From Lutimaribacter salitolerans (GTDB taxonomy: Bacteria; Pseudomonadota; Alphaproteobacteria; Rhodobacterales; Rhodobacteraceae): a stretch of 64,000 bases of DNA. The translations under genes and the position numbers were made by a program. Shown here one piece after another: positions 27,358-36,290 of the stretch; the stretch's first letter is position 1; the number at the start of each line of letters is the position of its first letter. The notes under the pieces were generated by a model. The model was not told the origin of the DNA and did not search any database. It saw only the letters and a program-made list of their open reading frames with translations. The stretch is from NCBI RefSeq assembly GCF_042677865.1, contig NZ_JBHUDD010000027.1:221502-285501 (forward strand), written 5' to 3'.

Positions 27358-27416
27358 TTGCGCCCCCCGCCGCGCGGCCCTAAGAAGCCATAACCCTGAC
27401 TGATCACGGCCCTTTC

Positions 27417-29327
27417 ATGCGTCTTTCCTCGATCGCCCTTGTCGCTGCCACCTTCACCGCCGCGGCCGGTCTGTGCCTGCTGACGGCGGTCTTCGCCGTG
27501 AACGTGATTCAGGACAATTCCAAGATTGGCGTGCGTCAGGCTCTGGACCGCGAGGGCCTTCATTGGGCCGAGGTCGAGGCAGACGGGCTGCGCGTGTTTC
27601 TGACCGGCGAAGCCCCGACCGAGGCGGTGCGTTTCAAGGCGCTGTCGATCGCCGGCACCGTGGTGGATGCCGCCCGCATCATCGACACGATGGACGTGAC
27701 CGAAACCAAACGGCTGGCGGCACCCACGTTTTCAATCGAGATTCTGCGCAACGACAACGGCATTTCGCTGATTGGCCTGGTGCCCGCCGAAACCGACCGC
27801 GACGCACTGGCGCAGAAACTGGCCTCCATGGCAGGCGGGGCCGAAGTGACAGACCTGCTGGAAAGCGCGGACCATCCGATGCCGGACGGCTGGAAGGCAT
27901 CGGTCGACTTTGCCGTCCGATCGCTGCAGTCGCTGGACCGGGCCAAGGTGTCTGTGCGGGCCAATCAGGTCGATATCCGGGCGATTTCCGACAGTGGCGA
28001 TGCAAAACGCAGGCTGGAAACCGACCTGTCCCGCGCGGCACCGCGCGGGTTGCGGCTGTCGCTGGACATCAGCGCCCCGCGCCCGGTGATCACACCCTTT
28101 ACCTTGCGGTTCCTGATCCAGGACGGCATCGCGCGGTTCGACGCCTGTTCCGCCGATACCGAGGCCGCACGCGACCGCATCCTGCGTGCTGCCACCCGTG
28201 CGGGGCTTGAGGGCAAGGCAAGCTGCACCATCGGGCTGGGCGTGCCTTCGCCCAACTGGGCCGTGGCAGCCGAGCAGGCCATCGATGCAGTGGCCACACT
28301 GGGCAGCGGGGCCGTCACCTTTGCCGATGCGGATATCACGCTGGTGGCGACCGAAGGCACCGATCAAAGACTGTTCGACCGCACCGTGGGCGAGTTGGAA
28401 AACGCCCTGCCGGATGTCTTTTCCCTGAACGCCATGTTGCCCCAACCCGAACAGGTGCCTGCCGGAGGCACGCCGGAGTTCGTGGCCACGCTGTCGCCCG
28501 AAGGGCTGCTGCAATTGCGCGGGCGCGTCAGCGATGAGCTCAGCCGGGCCACCGCCGAAAGCTTTGCACGGGCGCGGTTTGGATCGGACAGCATCTATGT
28601 GGGCGCGCGGATCGACGAGACTTTGCCGCGTGATTGGCCCGTGCGCGTTCTGACCGCGCTTGAGGCGCTGTCGAAATTGTCGAACGGCGCGGTGATCGTG
28701 GAACCCGACATGCTGCGCATCAGCGGCAACACCGGCAACAGCGAGGCATCGGCCGAAATCTCGCGCCTGCTGGTGGACAAGCTGGGCGATGCCGAGCGGT
28801 TTGAGATCGACGTGACCTATCAGGAAAAGCTGGACCCGATCGCCGGCATCCCCACCCCCGAGGAATGCGAAGCCGAGATCAATGACATCCTGACCACGCA
28901 AAAGATAAATTTCGAGCCTGGCTCGGCCACCCCGGACTCGACCGCGCGCGGGATCATCGACGATATCGCCGAAATCCTGAAAGCCTGCGGTGACATCCGC
29001 ATGGAGATCGGCGGCCATACCGACAGTCAGGGCCGCGACGAGATGAACCAGCAACTCAGCCAGTCGCGCGCTCAGGCGGTGCTGAACGCCCTGCGCGAAC
29101 GTCGCGTCCTGACCGCCAACATCACCGCCACCGGATACGGCGAGGCGGAACCCGTCGCCGACAACGCGACGGAAGAAGGGCGCGAGGCCAACCGCCGGAT
29201 CGAGTTCAAGCTGATCCGCCCGGAGCCCACGCCGGAAACCGAAACCACACTGGAAAGCGTCGAAGACCCGACCGAGGACGTTTCCGATGCCGATGCGGAA
29301 TCGGAAGAAGGATCAAACGATGAATAG
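27417..29327 (+). CDS. OmpA-family envelope protein with long N-terminal region
   Basis: A 636-residue protein anchored by one N-terminal helix (about 5-28), with a long periplasmic region of BON/phospholipid-binding-like repeats (roughly 30-480) and a C-terminal OmpA peptidoglycan-binding domain (about 500-605) showing G-G-H-T-D-S-Q-G, the L-S-Q-S-R-A-Q-A-V helix and N-R-R-I-E-F. An acidic Glu/Asp-rich tail of about 30 residues ends it. It probably ties the inner membrane to the cell wall. It overlaps the next small gene by eight bases. Confidence 0.88.
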   Translation: MRLSSIALVAATFTAAAGLCLLTAVFAVNVIQDNSKIGVRQALDREGLHWAEVEADGLRVFLTGEAPTEAVRFKALSIAGTVVDAARIIDTMDVTETKRLAAPTFSIEILRNDNGISLIGLVPAETDRDALAQKLASMAGGAEVTDLLESADHPMPDGWKASVDFAVRSLQSLDRAKVSVRANQVDIRAISDSGDAKRRLETDLSRAAPRGLRLSLDISAPRPVITPFTLRFLIQDGIARFDACSADTEAARDRILRAATRAGLEGKASCTIGLGVPSPNWAVAAEQAIDAVATLGSGAVTFADADITLVATEGTDQRLFDRTVGELENALPDVFSLNAMLPQPEQVPAGGTPEFVATLSPEGLLQLRGRVSDELSRATAESFARARFGSDSIYVGARIDETLPRDWPVRVLTALEALSKLSNGAVIVEPDMLRISGNTGNSEASAEISRLLVDKLGDAERFEIDVTYQEKLDPIAGIPTPEECEAEINDILTTQKINFEPGSATPDSTARGIIDDIAEILKACGDIRMEIGGHTDSQGRDEMNQQLSQSRAQAVLNALRERRVLTANITATGYGEAEPVADNATEEGREANRRIEFKLIRPEPTPETETTLESVEDPTEDVSDADAESEEGSNDE

Positions 29328-29643
29328 AACCGAAATCATCATCGCCACGGCGGCCATCCTGTTTGTCGCCTTTTGCGTGGGCTGGTTCGCCCATTGGCTG
29401 ATCCACCGCTTCACCCGCGTGTCACGCTCGGACATGGGCGAGCTTGAGCGTATGGCACAAGAGCTGCACGAGGCCGAAGAAACCCGCGATCAGGCGATCA
29501 CCTATCTGCAACAGCGCGAGGCAGAGCTGACGAACCAGATCAGTCAGGCCAAGGCTGAACTGGCCGCCACCATGGAAGGTCTGCGCGAGGCCCGTCGCGA
29601 GGCCGAAGAGATGCGCATGCAGCTTGATCACGCGCGCGGCTGA
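29320..29643 (+). CDS. Small membrane-anchored coiled-coil protein
   Basis: A 107-residue protein with one transmembrane helix (about 6-26) and a charged, heptad-like Glu/Gln/Ala-rich helix (about 40-107) that should form a coiled coil. I cannot name a family. Its ATG lies inside the last codons of the OmpA-type gene (8-base overlap), so the two are probably co-translated and may act together at the inner face of the envelope. Confidence 0.75.
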   Translation: MNRTEIIIATAAILFVAFCVGWFAHWLIHRFTRVSRSDMGELERMAQELHEAEETRDQAITYLQQREAELTNQISQAKAELAATMEGLREARREAEEMRMQLDHARG

Positions 29644-29659
29644 TGCCGCCGCGCCTGGA

Positions 29660-30319
29660 TCAGATTTTAAGGAACGGCTGCGCGAGGCGCGGCACCAGAC
29701 CGCGGAATTTCAGCGGCGCATCGGTTGCCGCAAGACAGATGCAATCCGCGCCGATATCGGCCACAGGCGTGTGCTGCATGTCTTCATTGGCAATCTCGAT
29801 GTCACCGGGACCGAAGCGATCGGTCTCGTCGACAAACGCGCCCTGCAGCACCAGCGTCAGTTCCATGCCGCGATGGCCGTGATCCGGCACCGCACAGCCC
29901 GCCGGAATGTAGAGCAGGCGGACGCTGGCATCCGCGCTGGTCGGCAGGATCGCCTGCTTGACGCCCATACCGACCGGCCGCCATTTTACCGCATCCAGAT
30001 CGCCGCCGACATAGTCCTGCAAGGGCGTGGGAAATAGCCCGCCGGATTTTCGCGCAGCGGCCTGCGGCGCACCCGACATGATCCGCGACATCGTCGCGTC
30101 CAGCGCGTCTGCGCTCATCTCGATGCTCTCGCAGCTTTCCAGCATCGCGCCGCCCACCGTGTCGAAACTGACCAGGCGTGCGCGGCATTCGTCACACAAT
30201 GAGATGTGCGTAGCCACCACAAGGCTGAATGCCTCGGGCAGGTTGCCTGCGGAATAGGCCAACAGCAACTCGTCGGTCAGGTCATGCTTGATATCCTCAG
30301 TCGTCATTTCGGCCTTCAT
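29660..30319 (-). CDS. chrR: ChrR-family anti-sigma factor (zinc anti-sigma plus cupin)
   Basis: A 219-residue cytoplasmic anti-sigma factor. The N-terminal zinc anti-sigma domain has His12 and the H38-x3-C42-x2-C45 cluster; the C-terminal cupin has His147, His149, Glu153 and His183, the metal-site pattern needed for singlet-oxygen response in Rhodobacter ChrR. ChrR binds RpoE until singlet oxygen or organic peroxide triggers its release and degradation. The gene overlaps rpoE by four bases and is co-transcribed with it. All metal ligands appear present, so it should be functional. Confidence 0.93.
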   Translation of the reverse strand: MKAEMTTEDIKHDLTDELLLAYSAGNLPEAFSLVVATHISLCDECRARLVSFDTVGGAMLESCESIEMSADALDATMSRIMSGAPQAAARKSGGLFPTPLQDYVGGDLDAVKWRPVGMGVKQAILPTSADASVRLLYIPAGCAVPDHGHRGMELTLVLQGAFVDETDRFGPGDIEIANEDMQHTPVADIGADCICLAATDAPLKFRGLVPRLAQPFLKI

Positions 30320-30867
30320 TTCATTGTGTGGCGCAGCCGGTCCAAGGCCAGTCTGATGCGCGATTTGATCGTTCCAAGGGGCAACCCGGTTTCCGCCGCG
30401 ATTTCGCTATGCGACAGGTCTCCGAAATAGGCCCGTTCGATCAGTTCCCTTTGCTTTTCGGGCAGTTCGGCCAGTGCCTGACCAAGTGCCCGGGTTTCCT
30501 CTTGCAGGCTCAGGATATCCTCCTGATCCGGTTCTGCTTCGGGGCCCCAGGGCAGATCCTCGGGCTCCGGTCTTTTCTGTTTGCGCAGCGCATCGATCTT
30601 GCGGTTGCGCGCGATGGTAAACACCCAGGTGGCCACCGTGGCCCGCGTCGGGTCGAACATATGTGCCTTGTGCCACAGCGTCGCCATGACCTCTTGGGCA
30701 CATTCCTCGGCCAACGACGGGTCAGCACCTGACCGCATCAGAAATGCCTTGACCCGCGGCGCGAAGTGCCGGAACAACTCGGCAAATGCCACCTGATCCT
30801 GCGTATCGCGGATGCGGATTACGTGGTTCACCCAATCATCCGCGCGCGGTTGCCCGTTACTCCTCAA
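30316..30867 (-). CDS. rpoE: ECF RNA polymerase sigma factor RpoE (singlet-oxygen type)
   Basis: A 183-residue ECF sigma-70 factor. Region 2 (about 25-95) includes F-A-E-L-F-R-H-F-A-P-R-V-K and the A-T-W-V-F-T-I-A-R-N motif; region 4 (about 128-180) has L-P-E-K-Q-R-E-L-I and the G-L-P-L-G-T-I-K-S-R-I-R helix-turn-helix. The start is a TTG at 30867 behind GAGGA; a later GTG at 30831 would trim the conserved N-terminal helix. Paired with ChrR, it should drive a photooxidative-stress regulon. The divergent neighbours from 31090 resemble known targets of this sigma factor. Confidence 0.92.
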   Translation of the reverse strand: MRSNGQPRADDWVNHVIRIRDTQDQVAFAELFRHFAPRVKAFLMRSGADPSLAEECAQEVMATLWHKAHMFDPTRATVATWVFTIARNRKIDALRKQKRPEPEDLPWGPEAEPDQEDILSLQEETRALGQALAELPEKQRELIERAYFGDLSHSEIAAETGLPLGTIKSRIRLALDRLRHTMK

Positions 30868-30975
30868 TTTTCCTCATCCCGAGCCGCCCTCCAGTTTCAC
30901 GCACCCCTAGCATGCAAGTGCCGTATGGGCGAGGCGACATTTGGCGTCGGCGTCTCGGTCTGCTCAAACATAATC

Positions 30976-31005
30976 GGAATACGCAGCTTTCCGGTGTCCG
31001 GATCA
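30976..31005 (-). promoter_or_regulatory. Candidate RpoE-type promoter for rpoE-chrR
   Basis: On the minus strand TGATCC (31005-31000) is followed, after 18 bases, by TATTCC (30981-30976). TGATCC is the -35 element I recall for Rhodobacter RpoE promoters; the -10 is only a partial match. It points at rpoE, about 110 bases upstream of the TTG, as expected for autoregulation. I found no equally good copy facing the divergent gene at 31090. Confidence 0.4.
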
Positions 31006-31089
31006 ATTTTGTGTCAGATTTTTTTTACATCCGTTTACACCCCTCTCGCGTATCCCTGACGAAACGAAAAACATCGGAGAACCAAGAAC

Positions 31090-32388
31090 ATGCCATTCGA
31101 GGCTGGGCGCGTTGCCCCACGCAAGATCGCCGTGATCGGCGCCGGAATCTCGGGGATGGGCGCGGCCCACATGCTGTCCGCGCAACACGACGTCACCCTG
31201 AACGAGGCCGAACCGCGCCTTGGGGGTCATGCCCGCACCATAATGGCCGGCAAGCGGGGCGATCAGCCGGTGGATACCGGGTTCATCGTGTTCAACTATG
31301 CCAACTATCCGCATATGGCCGCCCTGTTTGCCGAGCTTGACGTGCCGGTGACGCCTTCGAACATGAGTTTTGGTGCCTCGCTGCGCGGTGGCGCGCTGGA
31401 ATATGGTCTTGCCAGCCTGGGCGCGCTGTTCGCGCAAAAGCGCAATGCCGCCAACCCGCGGTTCCTGCGGATGATCCGCGACATCATGCATTTCAACGCC
31501 AACGCGCTGAAGCAAGCACAGGACCGCACCGTTTCCACCGGCGACTTTCTGGCCAACATGGGCACTGGCCCCTGGTTTCGCGACTACTACCTGCTGCCCC
31601 TGTCCGGCGCGATCTGGTCCACCCCGGTGGACCGGATCATGGATTTTCCGGCGCACGCGATGGTGCAGTTCTTCGAAAACCACGCGCTGCTGCATCATAC
31701 CGGCCAGCACCAGTGGTACACCGTGCAGGGCGGATCGGTTTCCTATGTCACCCGGCTTGAGGCCGCGATGCGCGCACGTGGCGTCAAGATCCGTCTGGGA
31801 GCACCCGTCGACGCCGTGCGCCGCGATGCCACCGGGGTCAGGATCAAGACGCAGGGCAGCGAGTGGGAAGAGTTCGACGACGTCGTGTTTGCCACCCATT
31901 CCGACGACACGCTGCGACTGCTGGCCGATCCATCGCGCGCCGAACGCGACAGCCTGGGAGCCGTGGCGTATCAACCCAACCATATCGTCCTTCATGCGGA
32001 TTCCAGCGTGATGCCCAAGCGGCGCAAGGTCTGGTCAAGCTGGAACTACACCGAGGTCGCGGACAAGCAAAGCGACCGGATCGACCTGACCTACTGGATG
32101 AACCGCCTGCAACCCATCCCGCAGGACGATCCGCATTTCGTCACGCTCAACAGCACGCGGCCGATCCGCGATGACCTGATCTATGACACAGTCACCCTGC
32201 GTCATCCGGTCTATGATCTGGCGGCCTTGCAAGCCCAGAAAGAGATCGCGGCGATGAACGGTACGCAAAACACATGGTTCTGCGGCGCATGGATGAAGCA
32301 CGGCTTTCACGAGGACGGCCTGTCCAGCGCGGTCGATGTGGTCGAGGCGATCGCCAACCGCGCCAAGCTGTCGGTGGCCGCTGAATGA
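31090..32388 (+). CDS. FAD-dependent amine-oxidase-like protein (UfaD/RSP_1091-like)
   Basis: A 432-residue flavoprotein with the FAD motif I-G-A-G-I-S-G-M-G-A-A at residues 16-26, then L-G-G-H-A-R-T near 45-51 and V-D-T-G-F-I-V-F-N-Y near 62-71, as in amine-oxidase/desaturase-type NAD(P)-binding proteins. It opens a five-gene operon coupled by overlaps. Rhodobacter sphaeroides has the same pair (flavoprotein then DUF1365) under RpoE control, acting in furan-fatty-acid formation from methylated unsaturated lipids. That function is transferred by gene order, not shown here. Confidence 0.86.
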   Translation: MPFEAGRVAPRKIAVIGAGISGMGAAHMLSAQHDVTLNEAEPRLGGHARTIMAGKRGDQPVDTGFIVFNYANYPHMAALFAELDVPVTPSNMSFGASLRGGALEYGLASLGALFAQKRNAANPRFLRMIRDIMHFNANALKQAQDRTVSTGDFLANMGTGPWFRDYYLLPLSGAIWSTPVDRIMDFPAHAMVQFFENHALLHHTGQHQWYTVQGGSVSYVTRLEAAMRARGVKIRLGAPVDAVRRDATGVRIKTQGSEWEEFDDVVFATHSDDTLRLLADPSRAERDSLGAVAYQPNHIVLHADSSVMPKRRKVWSSWNYTEVADKQSDRIDLTYWMNRLQPIPQDDPHFVTLNSTRPIRDDLIYDTVTLRHPVYDLAALQAQKEIAAMNGTQNTWFCGAWMKHGFHEDGLSSAVDVVEAIANRAKLSVAAE

Positions 32389-33140
32389 GCGGGATCGACC
32401 ATATCGCGGGCCATACCTGGCACGGGCGTAAGGGCGCTGTCGAAAACGCCTTTCGCTACAGCATCGACTATATCCTGCTGGAACCCGACGCGCAGCCGCG
32501 CTTTCCGGCATTGATGTCGCGCAACCGTGCCAACCTGACCGGATTTCGCGACGCCGACCATGGCGGCCCGCCCAGGCAGGGGCGCGGCACCGCATGGGTG
32601 CGCGAGGTGCTGGCGGCCCACGGCATGCCCACCCCCGCCCGGATCGAGCTGCTGGCCCAGCCGCGCGTGTTGGGCCATGTGTTCAACCCGGTGTCGTTCT
32701 GGCTGTGCCATGACGCCGATGGGGCCTTGCGCGTGGTCATCGCCGAGGTCAGCAACACCTTCGGCGACCGTCACTCCTATCTGGTGCATCGTGACGATCT
32801 GGAACCCATCACCGCAAGCGATCACCTGCAGGCCACCAAGATATTCCATGTCTCGCCGTTTCAGAAGATTGAAGGCCGGTACGAGTTCCGCTTTGACATC
32901 CGTGAGGATCGCATCGGCATCTGGATCGACTATACCGGCGGCAACGGCGGCCTGATCGCCACCCTGTGCGGCAAGCGCAAGCCGATCTCGAATGCCGGGC
33001 TGATCCGCGCTGCCCTGCGCCGTCCCTTCGGCTCGCGCCGGGTGCTCGCGCTGATCCATTGGCAGGCGCTCAAGCTGTGGTGGAAGGGCGCGCGCTATGC
33101 CGACCGGCCCGAACCGCCGGTCGAGGACGTCAGCCGGTGA
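32385..33140 (+). CDS. DUF1365 protein (UfaO/RSP_1090-like)
   Basis: A 251-residue protein of the DUF1365 family, identified by H-x-R...A-F-R-Y at the start, F-N-P-V-S-F-W-L-C-H near 98-107, A-E-V-x-N-T-F-G-D-R-H-S-Y near 117-129 and F-H-V-S-P-F near 148-153. The His-rich conserved positions suggest a metal site. It overlaps the flavoprotein gene by four bases. In Rhodobacter the homologous pair takes part in furan-fatty-acid synthesis; which step each protein performs should be checked in the literature. Confidence 0.88.
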   Translation: MSGIDHIAGHTWHGRKGAVENAFRYSIDYILLEPDAQPRFPALMSRNRANLTGFRDADHGGPPRQGRGTAWVREVLAAHGMPTPARIELLAQPRVLGHVFNPVSFWLCHDADGALRVVIAEVSNTFGDRHSYLVHRDDLEPITASDHLQATKIFHVSPFQKIEGRYEFRFDIREDRIGIWIDYTGGNGGLIATLCGKRKPISNAGLIRAALRRPFGSRRVLALIHWQALKLWWKGARYADRPEPPVEDVSR

Positions 33141-34348
33141 CCAGCCGCACGGCCCCCCTGCCCGCCTATGGGCTGTTCGCGGCGCTTCTGGCCTCGGCGG
33201 GCCTGCCTTTGTACATCCATGCGCCGAAATTCTATGTCGATGAATATGGCGTGTCGCTGGCGGCTCTGGGAACGGTGCTGTTCGGGCTGCGCCTGCTGGA
33301 CGTGGTGCAGGACCCTCTGCTGGGGCGTCTGGCCGGGCGGCTTCGGCAGTGGCGGGGGCTGGCGATTGCGGGGGCGGTGGCGCTGATGGCGGCCACGATG
33401 CTGGGCCTGTTCGCCGTCACTCCACCCATGACACCGCTGATCTGGTTCGCTCTGATGCTGATTGGCATCTTTTCCGCCTTCTCGTTCCTGACCATCTGCT
33501 TTTATGCCCAAGGCGTCGATCGCGGCGGCCGGATGGGCGCAGGCGGGCATCTGCGGCTGGCACGCTGGCGGGAAACCGGCGCCTTGCTGGGCGTCTGCGC
33601 CGCCGCCGTGGCCCCCGTGGCGCTGGGGGGATTCACCGGCTTTGCGCTGGCCTTTGTGGTGCTGGCGGTCGCGGCGGCGCTGGCGATGCGATTTGAATGG
33701 CGTGGCATCACCCCGCCCGATGCGGGCTTTGCCCCGGTTCTGCGCGACGCGCAGGCGCGGCGGCTGCTGCTGATCGCGCTTGTCAATGCGGCGCCGGTGG
33801 CTGTGAGTTCCACGCTGTTCTTGTTCTTCGTCGAAAGCCGCCTTGACGCCCCCGGCGCCGAGGGGCCGCTGCTGCTGTTGTTTTTCCTGTCTGCGGCCAT
33901 TGCCGCGCCGTTCTGGTCACGCGCGGCGGAACAGTTCGGCCCGCGCCGGGTTCTGATGGCGGGCATGGTGCTGTCGATCGTCGCCTTCGGCTTTGCCATC
34001 ACGCTGGGCGCGGGCGACATCGTGGCATTCGGGGTGATCTGCGTGGCCTCGGGCGCGGCGCTGGGGGCAGACATGACCCTGCTGCCCGCGATCTTTGCCG
34101 CCCGGATGGAACATATCGCCCCCGGCGCATCGGGGGCCTTTGGCCTGTGGTCCTTCGTGTCGAAATTCACCCTGGCCTTTGCCGCGGTCACCCTGCTGCC
34201 CGCGTTGCAGGCGGCGGGGTTCGATCCCGGCGCGGAAAACTCGGCCAGCGCGCTGACCGCGCTCAGCCTGGCCTATGGTGCGGTGCCTTGCGCGCTGAAA
34301 CTTATCGCCATCGCGCTGGTGGCGACCCTCGATCGAAAGGAGGACTGA
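33137..34348 (+). CDS. MFS transporter
   Basis: A 403-residue, twelve-helix major-facilitator protein beginning at a GTG that overlaps the DUF1365 stop (GTGA). The helix-1 region contains P-K-F-Y-V-D-E-Y-G-V-S and L-R-L-L-D-V-V-Q-D-P-L-L-G, a pattern of GPH-type (glycoside-pentoside-hexuronide) carriers. Within this stress cluster it may move a lipid precursor or a modified product, but there is no direct evidence. Longer in-frame starts lie inside the DUF1365 gene. Confidence 0.87.
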   Translation: MTSRTAPLPAYGLFAALLASAGLPLYIHAPKFYVDEYGVSLAALGTVLFGLRLLDVVQDPLLGRLAGRLRQWRGLAIAGAVALMAATMLGLFAVTPPMTPLIWFALMLIGIFSAFSFLTICFYAQGVDRGGRMGAGGHLRLARWRETGALLGVCAAAVAPVALGGFTGFALAFVVLAVAAALAMRFEWRGITPPDAGFAPVLRDAQARRLLLIALVNAAPVAVSSTLFLFFVESRLDAPGAEGPLLLLFFLSAAIAAPFWSRAAEQFGPRRVLMAGMVLSIVAFGFAITLGAGDIVAFGVICVASGAALGADMTLLPAIFAARMEHIAPGASGAFGLWSFVSKFTLAFAAVTLLPALQAAGFDPGAENSASALTALSLAYGAVPCALKLIAIALVATLDRKED

Positions 34349-34351
34349 CGG

Positions 34352-34930
34352 ATGGACATCATGGTTTGGCTGCTTGCGGGAAGCCTTGGGGCGTTCGTGC
34401 TCGTCTGGATACGCCAGCGTTTTGCCAGCTTCGCCGCGCAACGCCCCGAGGATTATGCCGACGGCAAGACATTCGATCTGCGCCGCCATCTGAATGGCCC
34501 CTTCACATGCGACGGGGTGATCTATGGCCCCACCGGGCGCGTCGCCTCGCGGTTCTCGGCCGAATTCAACGCGCAATGGGACGGCAATCGCGGCACGATG
34601 GCCGAGCATTTCCGCTATTGCAGCGGCAACACCCAGGACCGTGAATGGCGGCTGGAACTGGGCAATGACGGGCGGGTCCGCGCACGGGCCGATGATCTGG
34701 TCGGCACAGGCTCCGGTCGTCAGCACGGATCGGCCCTGCATCTGAAATACCGCATCCGCCTGACAAAAGAGGCCGGCGGCCATGTTCTATCTGTCACCGA
34801 TTGGATGTATCTTGCCCCCGACGGGGCGATCGTGAACCGCAGCCAGTTTCGCAAATTCGGCATCAAGGTGGCCGAACTGGTGGCGGTGATGCGTCCTGCG
34901 GATACAGATCAAAAGGAGCAGGCGGCATGA
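34352..34930 (+). CDS. DUF3833 family protein
   Basis: A 192-residue protein with an N-terminal hydrophobic anchor (about 4-20) and a lipocalin-like beta-rich body. The Y-F...F-D-L-R-R-H-L-N-G-P-F region, G-x-F/S-R-F-S-A-E-F, E-H-F-R-Y-C-S-G and the V-L-S-V-T-D-W-M-Y-L motif place it in DUF3833. It lies three bases after the MFS gene, behind an AAAGGAGG site, and overlaps the SDR gene. A lipid-binding role is plausible from the fold type only. Confidence 0.85.
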   Translation: MDIMVWLLAGSLGAFVLVWIRQRFASFAAQRPEDYADGKTFDLRRHLNGPFTCDGVIYGPTGRVASRFSAEFNAQWDGNRGTMAEHFRYCSGNTQDREWRLELGNDGRVRARADDLVGTGSGRQHGSALHLKYRIRLTKEAGGHVLSVTDWMYLAPDGAIVNRSQFRKFGIKVAELVAVMRPADTDQKEQAA

Positions 34931-35661
34931 CAGACTGGGCGGGCAAGAGATACTGGATCGTGGGCGCATCCGAAGGCTTGGGCGCGGCACTGGCGCACAA
35001 GATCAGCCGCACCGGCGCGCATGTGATCCTGTCGGCCCGCAACGAGGATCGCCTGAACGAACTGGCCGCCGAGTTGTCGGGCACCGCGGATGTGGTGCCG
35101 ATGGACGTGCAGGATGATGCCAGCGTTGCGCGCGCCGTCGAGGCGGCGGGCGACATCGATGGTCTGGTCTGGCTGGCCGGTGTCTACTGGCCCATGCCCG
35201 CCACCGACTGGGACGTGGACAAGGGCATCGCCATGGCCGATGTGAACTTCACCGGTGCCTACCGCGTCCTTGGCCGTGCCGTGCCGCTCATGGTGGCGCG
35301 CGATGCGGGCCACATCGTGCTGGTGGGCAGCCTGTCAGGCTTTCGCGGGTTGCCCGGGGCCATCGGCTATGCGCCCTCCAAGGCCGGGGTCATGGCGCTG
35401 GGTGAATCGCTTTATGCCGATCTGCACCGCACCGGAATCAATGTCCAACTGGCCAACCCCGGCTTCATCCGCACCCGGCTGACCGACAAGAACGATTTCA
35501 AGATGCCGTTCCTGATGGAGCCGGAGCAGGCCGCGCAAGAGGTGTTCGAACTGATGTGCACGCCGGGCCGGTTCAAGAAGAGCTTTCCCACCGTGTTCAG
35601 CTGGGTGTTCCGCCTGTCGCAATTTCTGCCCGACTGGCTGTACTATCGCCTGTTTGCGTAA
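34927..35661 (+). CDS. Short-chain dehydrogenase/reductase
   Basis: A 244-residue NAD(P)-dependent SDR. The cofactor motif is I-V-G-A-S-E-G-L-G-A (about 11-20); Ser near 139 in V-G-S-L-S-G-F and the catalytic Y-A-P-S-K (about 151-155) are present. It ends the RpoE-linked operon and is coupled to the DUF3833 gene by ATGA. A C-terminal F-K-K-S-F-P-T-V-F segment is typical of lipid-related SDRs. The substrate is unknown. Confidence 0.9.
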   Translation: MTDWAGKRYWIVGASEGLGAALAHKISRTGAHVILSARNEDRLNELAAELSGTADVVPMDVQDDASVARAVEAAGDIDGLVWLAGVYWPMPATDWDVDKGIAMADVNFTGAYRVLGRAVPLMVARDAGHIVLVGSLSGFRGLPGAIGYAPSKAGVMALGESLYADLHRTGINVQLANPGFIRTRLTDKNDFKMPFLMEPEQAAQEVFELMCTPGRFKKSFPTVFSWVFRLSQFLPDWLYYRLFA

Positions 35662-35721
35662 GATCAAAGACGCCGGGCGTGGTATAGGGTCTGCCTGCGA
35701 CAGGAAACGCCGGAGGACCCC

Positions 35722-36048
35722 ATGCTAGAGATATCCACACGAAAGATCGCCAATGTCATCCTGATGACGCGCGAGATCGACCGCGCCGAGGGCGAATTGC
35801 GCGCCTTCATCGAGGGGCTGAGCGAGGACGAGCAGATCTCGCTTGTGGCGCTGATGTGGATCGGGCGCGGCAGCTTTGAACCTGAGGAACTGGACGAGGC
35901 CAAGGCCACCGCCGCGACCGAGGCAACCACCCCCACCGCCGACTACCTGCTGGGCACCCCGCATCTGAGCGATCATCTGGAAAACGGGATGGAGGCCCTG
36001 GGCCTGTCCATCGCCGGTGACGAAGACGATCTGATGGGTCACCGCTGA
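35722..36048 (+). CDS. DUF3775 protein
   Basis: A 108-residue acidic cytoplasmic protein of the DUF3775 family: an I-x-x-R-K-I-A-N-V-I-x-M-T-R-E helix, then L-V-A-L-M-W-I-G-R-G, then a short Ala/Thr/Glu linker and the T-A-D-Y-L-L-G-T-P-H-L-S-D-H-L-E-N-G block. A GGAGG site precedes the ATG. Single gene; function unknown. Confidence 0.88.
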   Translation: MLEISTRKIANVILMTREIDRAEGELRAFIEGLSEDEQISLVALMWIGRGSFEPEELDEAKATAATEATTPTADYLLGTPHLSDHLENGMEALGLSIAGDEDDLMGHR

Positions 36049-36063
36049 TTTCGACCCGGATAT

Positions 36064-36120
36064 GTGCGCTTACGCACTATCAATATTCTTTTACTGAACA
36101 ACCGGGGCTTTTCGTCCCGG
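36064..36120 (+). terminator. Two consecutive hairpins after the DUF3775 gene
   Basis: GTGCG-CTTA-CGCAC (36064-36077) is followed by a 7-bp stem CCGGGGC/GTCCCGG with a TTTTC loop (36102-36120) and a pyrimidine-rich tail (CTTCTTCTCT). Position just after the stop suggests transcription termination before the AT-rich region. Confidence 0.5.
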
Positions 36121-36149
36121 CTTCTTCTCTGCGTACAAGGTCACGAAAG

Positions 36150-36290
36150 CATATTTTTTCACGCACATTCATTTGATTTGTGAGTGATGAAACTCTTTCT
36201 GACACAATTTTTGACGTATAAATTATTGTTTTAAAAAATAAAACAAAAATGCACATAAGTTGGAAATTTTCGCACTTATCCGCTCTCAAG
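36150..36290 (+). promoter_or_regulatory. AT-rich upstream region of the small-protein trio
   Basis: About 140 bases of very AT-rich DNA, exceptional in this window, with A/T runs at 36150, 36217-36226 (TATAAATTAT) and 36230-36250. TTGACG (36211-36216) directly abuts TATAAATTAT. It probably holds the promoter of the three tandem small genes, whose first start is at 36423; exact -35/-10 elements cannot be fixed. No credible gene is seen here: a 71-residue minus-strand reading (36080-36295) lacks any gene-like character. Confidence 0.45.
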
